Below are positions 7,674 through 16,091 of a stretch of DNA of 64,000 bases, piece by piece. The notes under the pieces were generated by a model that saw only the letters and a list, made by a program, of their open reading frames with translations, had not been told where the DNA came from and made no database searches. Each line of letters begins with the position of its first letter. Within the stretch, counting starts at the first letter, position 1. The stretch is taken from the NCBI GenBank assembly GCA_949948735.1, contig CATLGV010000002.1, positions 1 to 64,000 on the forward strand, read 5' to 3'. The position numbers and the translations under genes were made by a program. This stretch comes from an uncultured Lachnospiraceae bacterium. Its GTDB lineage: Bacteria; Bacillota; Clostridia; Lachnospirales; Lachnospiraceae.

Positions 7674-8927
7674 GTGTCAGTAGAATATATTACCAGCAAG
7701 GATATGTGTAATCTGATATACGAAACCCTTAGGCTTATGGATAAGCCGTTAGCGCACCACGGAATGCGGGTGAGCTATATTATGTCAAAGCTGCTGGAGC
7801 GCAGAGGGAATTACGAGAAATACGAGATTGCGGACATGATGGTGCTGGGCATGCTGCACGACATCGGCGCGTACAAGACGGACGATGTGCGCAAGCAGCT
7901 TACTTTTGATGCGAAAAACACGGTGCCGCACTCCGTGTACGGTTATCTGTTTTTGAAGTACCTTTCGCCGTTGGATGAGCTGTCCAAGATGATACTGTAT
8001 CATCACATGGATTACACGAAGACAAAGGATCTGGAGTACCGGTACCGGTTTGAGCTTGAAATTCTCAAGGTCGCGGAGATCATGGACATATGGATGCGGG
8101 CCTTCGGTGAGAAGTTTGACATCTCCCTGTTCCAGCGGTATTCCGGGACAAAGTTTGACCCCAAGGTATGTACGCTGCTCGAGCAGGTTATCGCGGAGAC
8201 GGATATTCTTGACAAGCTCAAGGACGGCCTGTATAAAGAAGAGTTCAACAAATGCATGGAGTACATTCTTTTGTCGGACGATGAGAAGGATAAGTACCTC
8301 AAGATGCTGATGTATTGTACCGGCCTTAAGGATGAGCGGATGGTGTCGGAGACGATTGCGACTATCTATGTGAGCAGGGAGCTTGCAAGGAAGATCCGCA
8401 TCAGCGAGGTGGACAAGAACGAAATCTATTACGCGGCTCTTTTACATGATATCGGGATGCTTCCGCTGCCCAGCGACCTTCTGAACGCCCCGAGAGTACT
8501 GGATGAGGCAGAGAAAAACCTCATTCACACACATATTGAGATTATGGAGCAGACCCTGGCGGGCAAAATATCCGAGAATATCATTTCGATTGCGTCAAGG
8601 CACCACGAGCGCTTTGACGGCAGCGGATATCCCAGAGGCCTCAAGGGCGGCGTTATGAACAGCAAGGACGCTATTCTGCAGGTAGCGGAGTATGTGGTCA
8701 ACGCGCGTGAAGATAAGCCCTACAGAAAAGCGCACTCCAAGGAGGAGATTATCGCAGACCTCAACGCGGGGATTGTTTCTGGAAGGTATGACGGGATTGT
8801 GGCGGATACCTTTCTGAAGTATTTTGACGAAATCATGGATAAGGCGACGCAGAAGGCGGAAGCGGCGCTCGTCACACATCAGAAGCTGCGGCGCAATTAC
8901 GAACAGGTATATACGAGTCTTCAATAG
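7674..8927 (+). CDS. Tandem HD-domain phosphohydrolase with C-terminal HD-GYP
   Basis: A 417-residue cytoplasmic protein with two HD modules. The first (about 27-130) has HHGMRVSYI and MLHDIGAYK, with a later HH pair. The second (about 225-400) has LLHDIGMLPL, HTHIEIMEQ and the diagnostic HHERFDGSGYP at about residue 310, which identifies the HD-GYP subclass that hydrolyses cyclic di-GMP. The start is a GTG with a full AAGGAGGTG site. It follows the GNAT gene closely and precedes the YesL-like gene by 46 bp. There is no receiver or membrane domain, so the first HD module may be a sensor or a divergent regulatory copy. Confidence 0.88.
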   Translation: MSVEYITSKDMCNLIYETLRLMDKPLAHHGMRVSYIMSKLLERRGNYEKYEIADMMVLGMLHDIGAYKTDDVRKQLTFDAKNTVPHSVYGYLFLKYLSPLDELSKMILYHHMDYTKTKDLEYRYRFELEILKVAEIMDIWMRAFGEKFDISLFQRYSGTKFDPKVCTLLEQVIAETDILDKLKDGLYKEEFNKCMEYILLSDDEKDKYLKMLMYCTGLKDERMVSETIATIYVSRELARKIRISEVDKNEIYYAALLHDIGMLPLPSDLLNAPRVLDEAEKNLIHTHIEIMEQTLAGKISENIISIASRHHERFDGSGYPRGLKGGVMNSKDAILQVAEYVVNAREDKPYRKAHSKEEIIADLNAGIVSGRYDGIVADTFLKYFDEIMDKATQKAEAALVTHQKLRRNYEQVYTSLQ

Positions 8928-8973
8928 CGGGCCTGCTGTTGAAGACCGGCAATAACAAAAAGGGGAATGATAT

Positions 8974-9831
8974 ATGTTTAAACTAGACAGCCCGCTGATG
9001 AACTTCCTGAACAAGGTTGCGGATATTATGATTTTGAATGCGATGTTCCTGCTGTGCAGTATACCGATTATCACGATAGGCGCATCCTTCTCCGCGGCGT
9101 ACTATATGGGCTATAAGATGGTTAAAAACGAGGAGAGCTATATTGCGAAGGGGTTTTTAAAGGCCTTTAAGGAGAATTTCAGGCAGTCGACCATTATCTG
9201 GGTGCTTGTGCTGCTTGTGATTGGCATTCTGGCTGCGGATTACCGCATCATCCTTTACTCGGGGATTGAGTTTGCGCAGTGGATACGGATTTCCACGGTT
9301 ACGGTAACGCTGATTATAGCGATGGGCGTTGTATTTGTGTTTGCTCTGCAGGCGCGCTACACCAACACGGTCAAAAATACCATCAGAAATTCCTTCCTGA
9401 TGGCGCTGTCCCATCTGCCGACGGCATTTCTGCTGATCGTGGTGTATGCGGTTCCGGTTGTGATATTCTATTTTGTGCCGCAGATTTTGCCGGCGCTGGT
9501 GCTCCTGTCGATGGGGGCGGTGCTCTATTTCAAATCCTTTCTGCTGCTTCGGGTATTTGCCAAGTATGAGGGAAGGCTGCTGGATAAGGAGGCTGAGGAG
9601 GAAGACGGCGGGGATCCGGACGGCGGCATCTTTGCCGAAAGCGAGCGCATGGAGCTTGCGGAGGCAGACGCGGCGGAGTCTGCGGAAACAGAAGCGGATA
9701 CGGATGCGACGGAGTCCGCGGAATCGGAGCAGCCTGCGGACAGGGAAATGGCGGAGCCTGCGGAAACAGAAACGCCTGCGGATACGGATGAGACAGAATC
9801 GCAGGAGGCCGCAAAAGCAGACGAGACGTAA
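8974..9831 (+). CDS. YesL/DUF624-family membrane protein with acidic repetitive tail
   Basis: A 285-residue integral membrane protein. The first ~200 residues contain about five hydrophobic helices and begin with the DUF624 (YesL) hallmark DSPLMNFLNKVADIMILN. Members of this family often sit near carbohydrate ABC transporter genes, and here an MsmX-type ATPase follows. The last ~80 residues are unusual: a strongly acidic low-complexity tail built from Glu, Ala, Thr and Asp with recurring ESAETEA, PADTDE and PAETE units, encoded by near-repetitive DNA. Such a tail is not part of the family core. Function unknown; a sugar-transport accessory role is inferred. Confidence 0.85.
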   Translation: MFKLDSPLMNFLNKVADIMILNAMFLLCSIPIITIGASFSAAYYMGYKMVKNEESYIAKGFLKAFKENFRQSTIIWVLVLLVIGILAADYRIILYSGIEFAQWIRISTVTVTLIIAMGVVFVFALQARYTNTVKNTIRNSFLMALSHLPTAFLLIVVYAVPVVIFYFVPQILPALVLLSMGAVLYFKSFLLLRVFAKYEGRLLDKEAEEEDGGDPDGGIFAESERMELAEADAAESAETEADTDATESAESEQPADREMAEPAETETPADTDETESQEAAKADET

Positions 9832-10091
9832 GGATGGCGGCCGTTGTGTGCTTTGGCCGCTGAGCGGCGGGGCTGGGCGCCGTCTTAGGCAACATGTACA
9901 TTAAAATGGACAGGAGTTGGGCAAGTTGTCGATTGGAAGGCAGCGCCAATCTTATCGGATTCATTTAATAAGCAATATTTACATAAGGATATATAAAACT
10001 TTGGTGAATTGTAGTATAGCATTTTAAAGGGTTTTACTTTATACTGAATATATCACAAATTTACAAAATATTATTTTGGGAGGCATTTAAA
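9832..10091 (+). other. Intergenic region before msmX, no gene recognised
   Basis: About 260 bp. The first part is GC-rich and contains a GCGGCC/GGCCGC hairpin without a T-run. The second part is AT-rich, leading to GGGAGG before the ATPase gene. TATACT occurs at 10040-10045 as a possible -10, but no good -35 is spaced with it. The promoter of the ATPase gene must be here but I cannot place it. Confidence 0.4.
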
Positions 10092-11204
10092 ATGGCAAGT
10101 TTATCATTAAAGAACATTTGCAAAGTTTATCCTAACGGATTCGAAGCCGTTAAGAACTTCAACCTTGAAATCGCCGATAAAGAGTTCATTATCTTCGTTG
10201 GTCCTTCAGGATGCGGTAAGTCTACCACACTTCGTATGATTGCCGGTCTTGAGGATATTTCTTCCGGTGAGCTGAAGATTGGCGACAGAGTAGTTAATGA
10301 TGTAGAGCCTAAGGATAGAGATATCGCGATGGTATTCCAGAACTATGCTTTGTATCCCCATATGTCAGTATACGATAACATGGCATTCGGTCTGAAGTTA
10401 AGAAAGGTACCGAAGGCTGAGATTGACAAGATGGTTAAGGAGGCAGCTAAGATCCTTGACCTGACTCCGCTCCTTGACAGAAAGCCGAAGGCTTTGTCAG
10501 GCGGTCAGAGACAGCGTGTTGCGATGGGACGTGCAATCGTTCGTAACCCTAAGGTATTCCTGATGGATGAGCCTCTTTCCAACTTGGACGCAAAGCTTCG
10601 TGTTCAGATGCGTATCGAGATTGCAAAGCTTCATCAGAGACTCGGCACCACCATCATCTACGTTACACATGACCAGACAGAGGCGATGACCCTTGGTACC
10701 CGTATCGTTGTTATGAAGGACGGTATTGTTCAGCAGGTAGATACACCGCAGAACCTGTATGAGAAGCCGCAGAACCTGTTCGTTGCAGGATTCATGGGAT
10801 CTCCGCAGATGAACTTCCTGGATGCGACCGTAGAGGTTAAGGGCGACACCGCTCACCTGAACATAGCAAGCCTTTCTATTCCGCTTCCTCCCGCGAAGTC
10901 CAAGAAGCTGATTGAGGGCGGTTACAACGGAAAGGTTGTTACATTCGGTATCAGACCGGAGGATATCTACGACTCACAGATGATGGTAGAAGCAAAGTCT
11001 GAGAGCACCTTTGAGACAACCATCCGTGTATACGAGCTGCTTGGTGCAGAAGTATTCCTGTATGCGGATCTGGCTGAGTTCCCGATTACCGCAAGAGTCG
11101 ATCCGAGAACAACGGCAAGACCTGGTGATAAGGTAAAGTTTGCTATCGACATTGAAAAAATTCATGTATTCGATAAGGAAACAGAGAAGGTTATCACAAA
11201 CTAG
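10092..11204 (+). CDS. msmX: Multi-sugar ABC transporter ATP-binding protein (MsmX/UgpC/MalK type)
   Basis: A 370-residue ATPase that energises carbohydrate importers at the membrane. The nucleotide-binding domain has Walker A GPSGCGKST (about 37-45), the Q-loop FQNYALYPHMSVYDN, the signature LSGGQ (about 135-139), Walker B VFLMDEPLSNLDA and the H-loop THDQTEAM. The last ~130 residues form the regulatory OB-type TOBE domain of MalK relatives. No permease or binding-protein genes are adjacent, as expected for the shared ATPase MsmX/MsiK that serves many CUT1 importers. Its codon use (GGT, GTT, CGT, CTT) differs from the GCG/CTG-rich neighbours and suggests high expression. A terminator follows. 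Confidence 0.93.
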   Translation: MASLSLKNICKVYPNGFEAVKNFNLEIADKEFIIFVGPSGCGKSTTLRMIAGLEDISSGELKIGDRVVNDVEPKDRDIAMVFQNYALYPHMSVYDNMAFGLKLRKVPKAEIDKMVKEAAKILDLTPLLDRKPKALSGGQRQRVAMGRAIVRNPKVFLMDEPLSNLDAKLRVQMRIEIAKLHQRLGTTIIYVTHDQTEAMTLGTRIVVMKDGIVQQVDTPQNLYEKPQNLFVAGFMGSPQMNFLDATVEVKGDTAHLNIASLSIPLPPAKSKKLIEGGYNGKVVTFGIRPEDIYDSQMMVEAKSESTFETTIRVYELLGAEVFLYADLAEFPITARVDPRTTARPGDKVKFAIDIEKIHVFDKETEKVITN

Positions 11205-11226
11205 TTTATCAATAAAGGATAATCAG

Positions 11227-11253
11227 GACCCCGGCAGAAGTGTCGGGGTCTAT
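11227..11253 (+). terminator. Terminator after msmX
   Basis: A GACCCCG/CGGGGTC stem (with GGCAGAAGTGT between) followed by TATTTG. This separates the highly expressed ATPase gene from the regulator downstream. Confidence 0.7.
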
Positions 11254-11275
11254 TTGACAGAAGCGAGGGTGCAGA

Positions 11276-12361
11276 ATGATTTCGAATCAGGTAATTCAGA
11301 CAAGCATTGACGAACTGAAAAGCATAACCAAGGTAGACCTTTGCGTTATGGATGTGGACGGTCTTACGGTGGCAGCCACCTTTGACAATAAGGACGTGTC
11401 GGCAGAGCTTATCACAAACTTTGTCGCCTCCCCTGCGGACAGCCAGATTGTAAGGAATCTCCATATGCTTAAGATCTGGGAGGACAGAGAGGTCGTATAT
11501 GTGATGGTGGCGAGCGGTTCGAGCGCGGACGCGTACATGATAGGCAAAGTAGCCGTCAGCCAGATACAGAACCTGGTAATTGCGTACAGAGAGAATTTTG
11601 ATAAAAACAATTTCTTCCAAAATCTGCTGCTGGATAATCTGCTTTTGGTGGATATATACAACCGTGCCAAAAAGCTGCATATAGAGACGAACGTACCGCG
11701 GGTGGTATATCTGGTGGAAGCCCAGAATGATAAGGATAATATCGCGATGGAGCTTCTGAAGAATATTTTCGGCGACCAGCCGGGGTGCTATCTCACCGCG
11801 GTAGAACAGAAGAACATGATATTTATCAAGGACGTGACGGACGTTAGTGCGTACACGGAAGTGGAGCAGACCGCGCAGGTGATTGTGGATATGCTCAATT
11901 CCGAGGGTATGCTGATCGCAAAGGTATCCTACGGGACAATTGTGGAAGAGCTCAAGGAGATATCCAAGTCCTATAAGGAGGCAAAGATGGCGCTGGATGT
12001 AGGAAAGATCTTCTACATGGAAAAGCCGATTAACGCCTACAATACGCTTGGCATCGGCCGCCTGATTTATCAGCTTCCGGTGAATCTGTGCCGTATCTTT
12101 ATGAAGGAAATATTCGGGGATAATATTCCCGATGATTTGGACGAAGAGGTGCTGACGACCGTGCAGAAATTTTTTGACAACAATCTCAATGTGTCGGAGA
12201 CGTCAAGGCAGCTGTTTGTGCATCGCAATACGCTGGTATACCGGATTGAGAAGCTGCACCAGTCCACCGGACTTGACATCAGGAAATTTGACGATGCGCT
12301 GACCTTCAAGATCGCGCTGATGGTCGTAAATTATATGAAATATATAGACTCTTTGGAATAA
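11276..12361 (+). CDS. CdaR/PucR-type transcriptional regulator
   Basis: A 361-residue protein. The N-terminal ~110 residues resemble a small-molecule sensing domain of the sugar-diacid recognition type. The C-terminus has the HTH typical of CdaR/PucR regulators: FFDNNLNVSETSRQLFVHRNTLVYRIEKL, followed by the conserved DDALTFKIALMV. The start has GAGGGTG upstream. It sits directly after msmX, beyond a terminator, so a role in carbohydrate uptake control is plausible but inferred. The ligand is unknown. Confidence 0.87.
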   Translation: MISNQVIQTSIDELKSITKVDLCVMDVDGLTVAATFDNKDVSAELITNFVASPADSQIVRNLHMLKIWEDREVVYVMVASGSSADAYMIGKVAVSQIQNLVIAYRENFDKNNFFQNLLLDNLLLVDIYNRAKKLHIETNVPRVVYLVEAQNDKDNIAMELLKNIFGDQPGCYLTAVEQKNMIFIKDVTDVSAYTEVEQTAQVIVDMLNSEGMLIAKVSYGTIVEELKEISKSYKEAKMALDVGKIFYMEKPINAYNTLGIGRLIYQLPVNLCRIFMKEIFGDNIPDDLDEEVLTTVQKFFDNNLNVSETSRQLFVHRNTLVYRIEKLHQSTGLDIRKFDDALTFKIALMVVNYMKYIDSLE

Positions 12362-12430
12362 AGAGCGAATATCCCCCGACGCGTGGACATACATTTAAGT
12401 AGTCTGTAGGCTCGCGATAGGGGGATTTTT

Positions 12431-13222
12431 ATGCAGTTTTTTTATATTGATTATATGAACGGAAATAAGAAAGAGCGCAATATAGGATTTCTGAGGGCCG
12501 ATAAGGAAGGGATGCATGTAGGCCTGCGCGGCGTTCCCTCACAATGCGGGAGCGCCTGCAGCGTGTATGTGATCAACCGCATCGGAGAAAAGCGCCTGCT
12601 CGGCAGGGTGCCCATACGGAACGGGTACGGTATGGAGAAGCTCGGATGGACAAGGGAGGTCTGCTTTCGGGACTGTGTGGAGGTGGAGATTCCGCTGTAT
12701 GGCACGCGCGTGGGCAGATGCGTTATAAGGGAGGCGGAGTCCGATAAGACAGGTCAGGAGCCGCTGCCGCAGCATGTAAAGGCGAGCGAGGGGGGCGGAT
12801 ATGCATGTCAGGCGCAGGAGGAGCTTCTTGAGGAGCCGGTATTGGATAAATGGTCGCAGCTGCTGCACACATATCCGCAGGTTCATATTCTTCCCGAAGC
12901 GCAGTCGATTCTGATAAAGCCCAGGGATATTGTGATTTTGCCGGAAAAATACCATGATCTGGCGGGCAATTCCTTTGTGCTCCACGCGTATTACAATTAC
13001 CGCCAGCTTCTGCTCTTTCGGTATATACAGGGGCAGGAGGGAGGCGGCGCTTATTATATCGGGGTTCCCGGGGTATATTATGAGCGGGAATGCCGCATTG
13101 CGGAGATGTTTGGGTTCGAGGGCTTTGAAAACGGCGAGGCAAGAATGCGCGAGGAGCAAGAGCGCGAAAACGCGCTGCATAAGGGATGCTTTGGCTATTA
13201 TATGAAGCAGGTGGAAATCTAG
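12431..13222 (+). CDS. Conserved hypothetical protein, DUF6128-like
   Basis: A 263-residue soluble protein without signal peptide or membrane helices. The first ~90 residues look like a small beta-rich domain (VYVINRIGEKRLLGRVPI ... VEVEIPLYGTRVGR). A variable linker leads to a C-terminal domain with PRDIVILPEKYHDLAGNSFVLHAYYNYRQL and YYIGVPGVYYERECRIAEMFGFEGFE. From memory this C-terminal block recalls a Clostridia-restricted family annotated DUF6128; I could not check this. The start has GGGGG upstream. Function unknown. Confidence 0.75.
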   Translation: MQFFYIDYMNGNKKERNIGFLRADKEGMHVGLRGVPSQCGSACSVYVINRIGEKRLLGRVPIRNGYGMEKLGWTREVCFRDCVEVEIPLYGTRVGRCVIREAESDKTGQEPLPQHVKASEGGGYACQAQEELLEEPVLDKWSQLLHTYPQVHILPEAQSILIKPRDIVILPEKYHDLAGNSFVLHAYYNYRQLLLFRYIQGQEGGGAYYIGVPGVYYERECRIAEMFGFEGFENGEARMREEQERENALHKGCFGYYMKQVEI

Positions 13223-13258
13223 GGAGGTCCGATATTACCGGGCCATCAATAACTGGCG

Positions 13259-13996
13259 TCAGACTGTCACGCCGCGGATCTGTGTATTGGGAACGGCTGC
13301 CGCGCACAGACCGGCAAAGCGCTTCAGTGTTTCCGGCGTATGCGCGTGAAAGCCCCGGGCGATAACGCCTGCACTCTCCGTGTAGGATTGCAGAAAATAG
13401 GCAGAGGCGCCTGCAATCCAGTCAGATATGACACACATGTCATGCTCATCATGCAGCTCTTTCACAATGGTTGTGCGAAATTCATAGTCAAAGCCGTTCC
13501 TGCCGGCGGCAAGCAGAATGTCGACGGATGCGCGGATGTGCGCAAGCAGCGGCGAATCGGCGGACAGCCCCGGAAGACCGGCAGTAACCCCGTATTTGGC
13601 GGGTGTGTTCTTGATATCCATCGCGCAGTAATCAATCAGGCGGCCTTCAATCAGGCGGCGGAGCATATCGGGATTGGAGCCGTTGGTGTCGAGCTTTGTC
13701 GAATAGCCGAGCGCTTTGATGCGCCGCAGGAAATCGGGCAGCTCAGGGTTCAGCGTCGGCTCGCCGCCGGTGAGACAGACGCCGGTCAGGATTCCCCTTC
13801 GCTTCTTCAGAAAGGAAAAAAGCGCTTCGCTGCTGCAGGGGGTAAGGGCGCCGTTTTTGATGCTGTCGTCCGCAAACACGATGTCCCGGTTGTGGCAATA
13901 GGGGCATCGGAAATTGCAGCCGCCGAGAAAAACAGTCGCGGCGACATGCTGCGGATAATCTAAAAGCGTGGTTTTTGCAAGGGCACAGATTTGCAT
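13259..13996 (-). CDS. nrdG: Radical-SAM anaerobic ribonucleotide reductase activating protein-like (NrdG type)
   Basis: A 245-residue radical SAM enzyme. The [4Fe-4S]-binding cluster CNFRCPYCHN (about 27-36) and the GGEPTLNPEL segment that follows are characteristic. Length and the N-terminal CALAKTTLLDYPQHVAATVFLGGCN match NrdG2-type activases, which install the glycyl radical on the anaerobic ribonucleotide reductase NrdD. No nrdD is adjacent, so the partner cannot be confirmed; another glycyl-radical enzyme is possible. It runs opposite to its neighbours and has its own promoter, divergent from tadA. Confidence 0.82.
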   Translation of the reverse strand: MQICALAKTTLLDYPQHVAATVFLGGCNFRCPYCHNRDIVFADDSIKNGALTPCSSEALFSFLKKRRGILTGVCLTGGEPTLNPELPDFLRRIKALGYSTKLDTNGSNPDMLRRLIEGRLIDYCAMDIKNTPAKYGVTAGLPGLSADSPLLAHIRASVDILLAAGRNGFDYEFRTTIVKELHDEHDMCVISDWIAGASAYFLQSYTESAGVIARGFHAHTPETLKRFAGLCAAAVPNTQIRGVTV

Positions 13997-14067
13997 GGGG
14001 CGCCTCCCGGGATTGTGGTTAAGCGGTATACATTGGTTTCGTTTTACTGGTTTGCCGTATGCATAAA

Positions 14068-14096
14068 ATTATATAACATAATGCACAGATGTACAA
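14068..14096 (-). promoter_or_regulatory. Promoter of nrdG-like gene
   Basis: Minus strand TTGTAC (14096-14091) and TATAAT (14073-14068) with a 17-bp spacer. Confidence 0.7.
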
Positions 14097-14129
14097 ATGT
14101 TTTGGCGTTTTTTCTTTTCGTGTCCCCTG

Positions 14130-14158
14130 TTTACATTTATATTGGCGTATATTAATAT
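14130..14158 (+). promoter_or_regulatory. Promoter of tadA
   Basis: TTTACA (14130-14135) and TAATAT (14153-14158), spacer 17 bp, divergent from the nrdG promoter. Confidence 0.65.
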
Positions 14159-14218
14159 GGTAGTAGACAGGATTGGAAGACAGCGTTTGACTATGGCAGA
14201 GAGGCAGGGGCGGACAGA

Positions 14219-14701
14219 ATGCAGGATACAGACGAAAAATATATGCGGGAGGCGATACGGCAGGCAAAGAAGGCCTATGCGCTCGGCGAGGTCCCGATAG
14301 GCTGCGTTATTGTGCATGAGGGAAGAATCATCGGACGCGGCTATAACCGCCGCAATACGGATAAAAGTACACTCTCCCATGCGGAGATTACCGCGATTAA
14401 GAAGGCAAGCAGGGTTATCGGAGATTGGAGGCTGGAAGAGTGTACACTATATGTTACGCTGGAGCCGTGTCAGATGTGCGCGGGTGCGATTGTCCAGGCA
14501 AGAATTTCCAGAGTGGTAATGGGCTGCATGAACCCCAAAGCGGGCTGTGCAGGCTCCATTCTCAATATTTTGGAGATGCCGGAATTTAATCATCAGGTAG
14601 AAACAGCGCGCGGCATTCTGGAAGAAGAATGCGCAGCGCTGCTGAAAACCTTTTTTAAGGAGCTGCGTATCCGCAATAAGCTGGAGAAGCAGCAGCCTTA
14701 A
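14219..14701 (+). CDS. tadA: tRNA adenosine(34) deaminase
   Basis: A 160-residue zinc deaminase that converts A34 to inosine in tRNA-Arg(ACG), allowing decoding of CGN codons. The zinc-binding and catalytic motifs are present: HAE in SHAEITAI and PCQMC in LEPCQMCAGAI, with the VVMGC and NHQVE segments typical of TadA. Length is normal. It is flanked by divergent nrdG-like and convergent fprA genes and is monocistronic. Its stop overlaps the fprA stop on the other strand in a shared TTAA. Confidence 0.95.
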   Translation: MQDTDEKYMREAIRQAKKAYALGEVPIGCVIVHEGRIIGRGYNRRNTDKSTLSHAEITAIKKASRVIGDWRLEECTLYVTLEPCQMCAGAIVQARISRVVMGCMNPKAGCAGSILNILEMPEFNHQVETARGILEEECAALLKTFFKELRIRNKLEKQQP

Positions 14702-15858
14702 TAATCTTTACACAGCTCCCGGGCCAGCGCGTCGAGCTGCGCGGCGCTCTCCTCATTTAAGGCCGAGCGTATACATACCGTGTTGTCGGTAAAGGCGATG
14801 TTTTTGCAGCCCTCAAGCAGTCCGCGCATGGTTTTGGCAGCAAGAGGCGCCCAGGTGCCGTTCTCAATCAGGCCGACAGTGCGGTTCTGATAATTGCGTT
14901 CGGTCAGATGGCTGATGAAGGTCCGCATAAAGGGAAAGATTCCCGCATCATAGGTAATGGAGGCGAGTACGAGCTTCCCGTAACGGAAGGCGTCCTCCAC
15001 GCATTCCGCCATATCGTCGCGTGCGAGGTCGGCGACAACGACCTTCGGGCAGCCCGCTGCGCGCAGCTTGTCGGCCAGCAGCAGCGCGGCTTTTTTTGTA
15101 TTGCCGTAGACGGACGCATAGGCGATCAGAACGCCCTCCGTCTCGACGGCATAGGAGGACCATGTATTGTACAGTCCTATGTAATAGTCCAGATTTTCTT
15201 TCAATACGGGGCCGTGCAGCGGGCAGATGGCCTGAATATCAAGACCGGACGCCTTTTTAAGGAGGTTCTGCACCTGCATGCCGTATTTTCCGACAATGCC
15301 GATATAATAGCGGCGCGCCTCGCAGGCCCAGTCTTCCTCCACATCCAGCGCGCCGAATTTGCCGAAGCCGTCCGCGGAAAAAAGCACCCTGTCGCGGCTG
15401 TCATAGGTAACGATGACTTCGGGCCAGTGTACCATGGGCGCGGTAAAAAAGGTCAGCGTATGGGCGCCGAGAGAAAGCGTGTCGTTTTCCTTCACAACAA
15501 TTCGCCGGGAGGCATAGTCTGTGCCGAAGAACTGCTTCATCATGGTAAAGGCGGGCGCGGAAGAGACAATCTGCGCCTCGGGATAGACTTCCATAAAGCT
15601 TGCAATGTTCGCGGAATGATCCGGCTCCATATGTTGTACAATCAGGTAATCCGGACGGCGGCCGCCAAGAGCTGTCTTCAGGTTGGCAAGCCATTCCTGC
15701 GTGAAATGCGCGTCAACCGTGTCAAATACGGCGGTCTTTTCGTCCGTCAGAACATAGGAGTTGTAGGACATGCCGTTCTTTACGGTATATTGGCCCTCGA
15801 ACAGATCTACCGCGTGGTCGTTGACGCCGACGTACTGAATATCGTTTGTAATTTCCAT
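14698..15858 (-). CDS. fprA: Flavodiiron protein (FprA, A-type flavoprotein)
   Basis: A 386-residue cytoplasmic enzyme that reduces oxygen to water and/or nitric oxide to nitrous oxide, protecting anaerobes. The N-terminal metallo-beta-lactamase-like domain carries the diiron ligands in HMEPDHSAN (H-x-E-x-D). The C-terminal flavodoxin domain has the FMN loop YASVYGNTKKAA. The ATG at 15858 (GGGGAT upstream) is chosen over the ORF-track start 69 bases upstream. No rubredoxin domain is fused, so electrons come from a separate donor. It is divergent from a hemerythrin-response regulator gene, linking both to oxygen or NO. Confidence 0.94.
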   Translation of the reverse strand: MEITNDIQYVGVNDHAVDLFEGQYTVKNGMSYNSYVLTDEKTAVFDTVDAHFTQEWLANLKTALGGRRPDYLIVQHMEPDHSANIASFMEVYPEAQIVSSAPAFTMMKQFFGTDYASRRIVVKENDTLSLGAHTLTFFTAPMVHWPEVIVTYDSRDRVLFSADGFGKFGALDVEEDWACEARRYYIGIVGKYGMQVQNLLKKASGLDIQAICPLHGPVLKENLDYYIGLYNTWSSYAVETEGVLIAYASVYGNTKKAALLLADKLRAAGCPKVVVADLARDDMAECVEDAFRYGKLVLASITYDAGIFPFMRTFISHLTERNYQNRTVGLIENGTWAPLAAKTMRGLLEGCKNIAFTDNTVCIRSALNEESAAQLDALARELCKDY

Positions 15859-15962
15859 AATATTATATCCCCATTTCTGCGCACATTCTGAGTATGCCGG
15901 GGCTGTGCCGTGTGCGCGCGGACACAAATCCCGCCAAGCAAAGCTTTATCAGCCGCAGCTCC

Positions 15963-15972
15963 ATTATAACAT
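15963..15972 (-). promoter_or_regulatory. Candidate fprA promoter (extended -10)
   Basis: Minus strand TGTTATAAT, an extended -10 element, about 105 bp upstream of the fprA start codon. No clear -35 is present. Confidence 0.4.
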
Positions 15973-16032
15973 AATTTTACGAAGAATATAGGAAAAAATG
16001 AACAGAATGGATAGGCAAAGGAACGGGGGGTG

Positions 16033-16041
16033 TGATATAAT
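16033..16041 (+). promoter_or_regulatory. Candidate promoter of the hemerythrin-REC gene (extended -10)
   Basis: TGATATAAT, an extended -10 with consensus hexamer at 16036-16041, about 50 bp before the GTG start. No good -35 is seen. Confidence 0.5.
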
Positions 16042-16091
16042 ATGGTAAAAATTATAAGCAGACTGTTGTGATGCAACAAAGGAGGAATATC

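Noticed and set aside
9473-9964. Arg-rich and Pro-rich overlapping ORFs at the yesL tail
   Set aside because: They are alternative frames of the repetitive acidic tail and lack ribosome binding sites.
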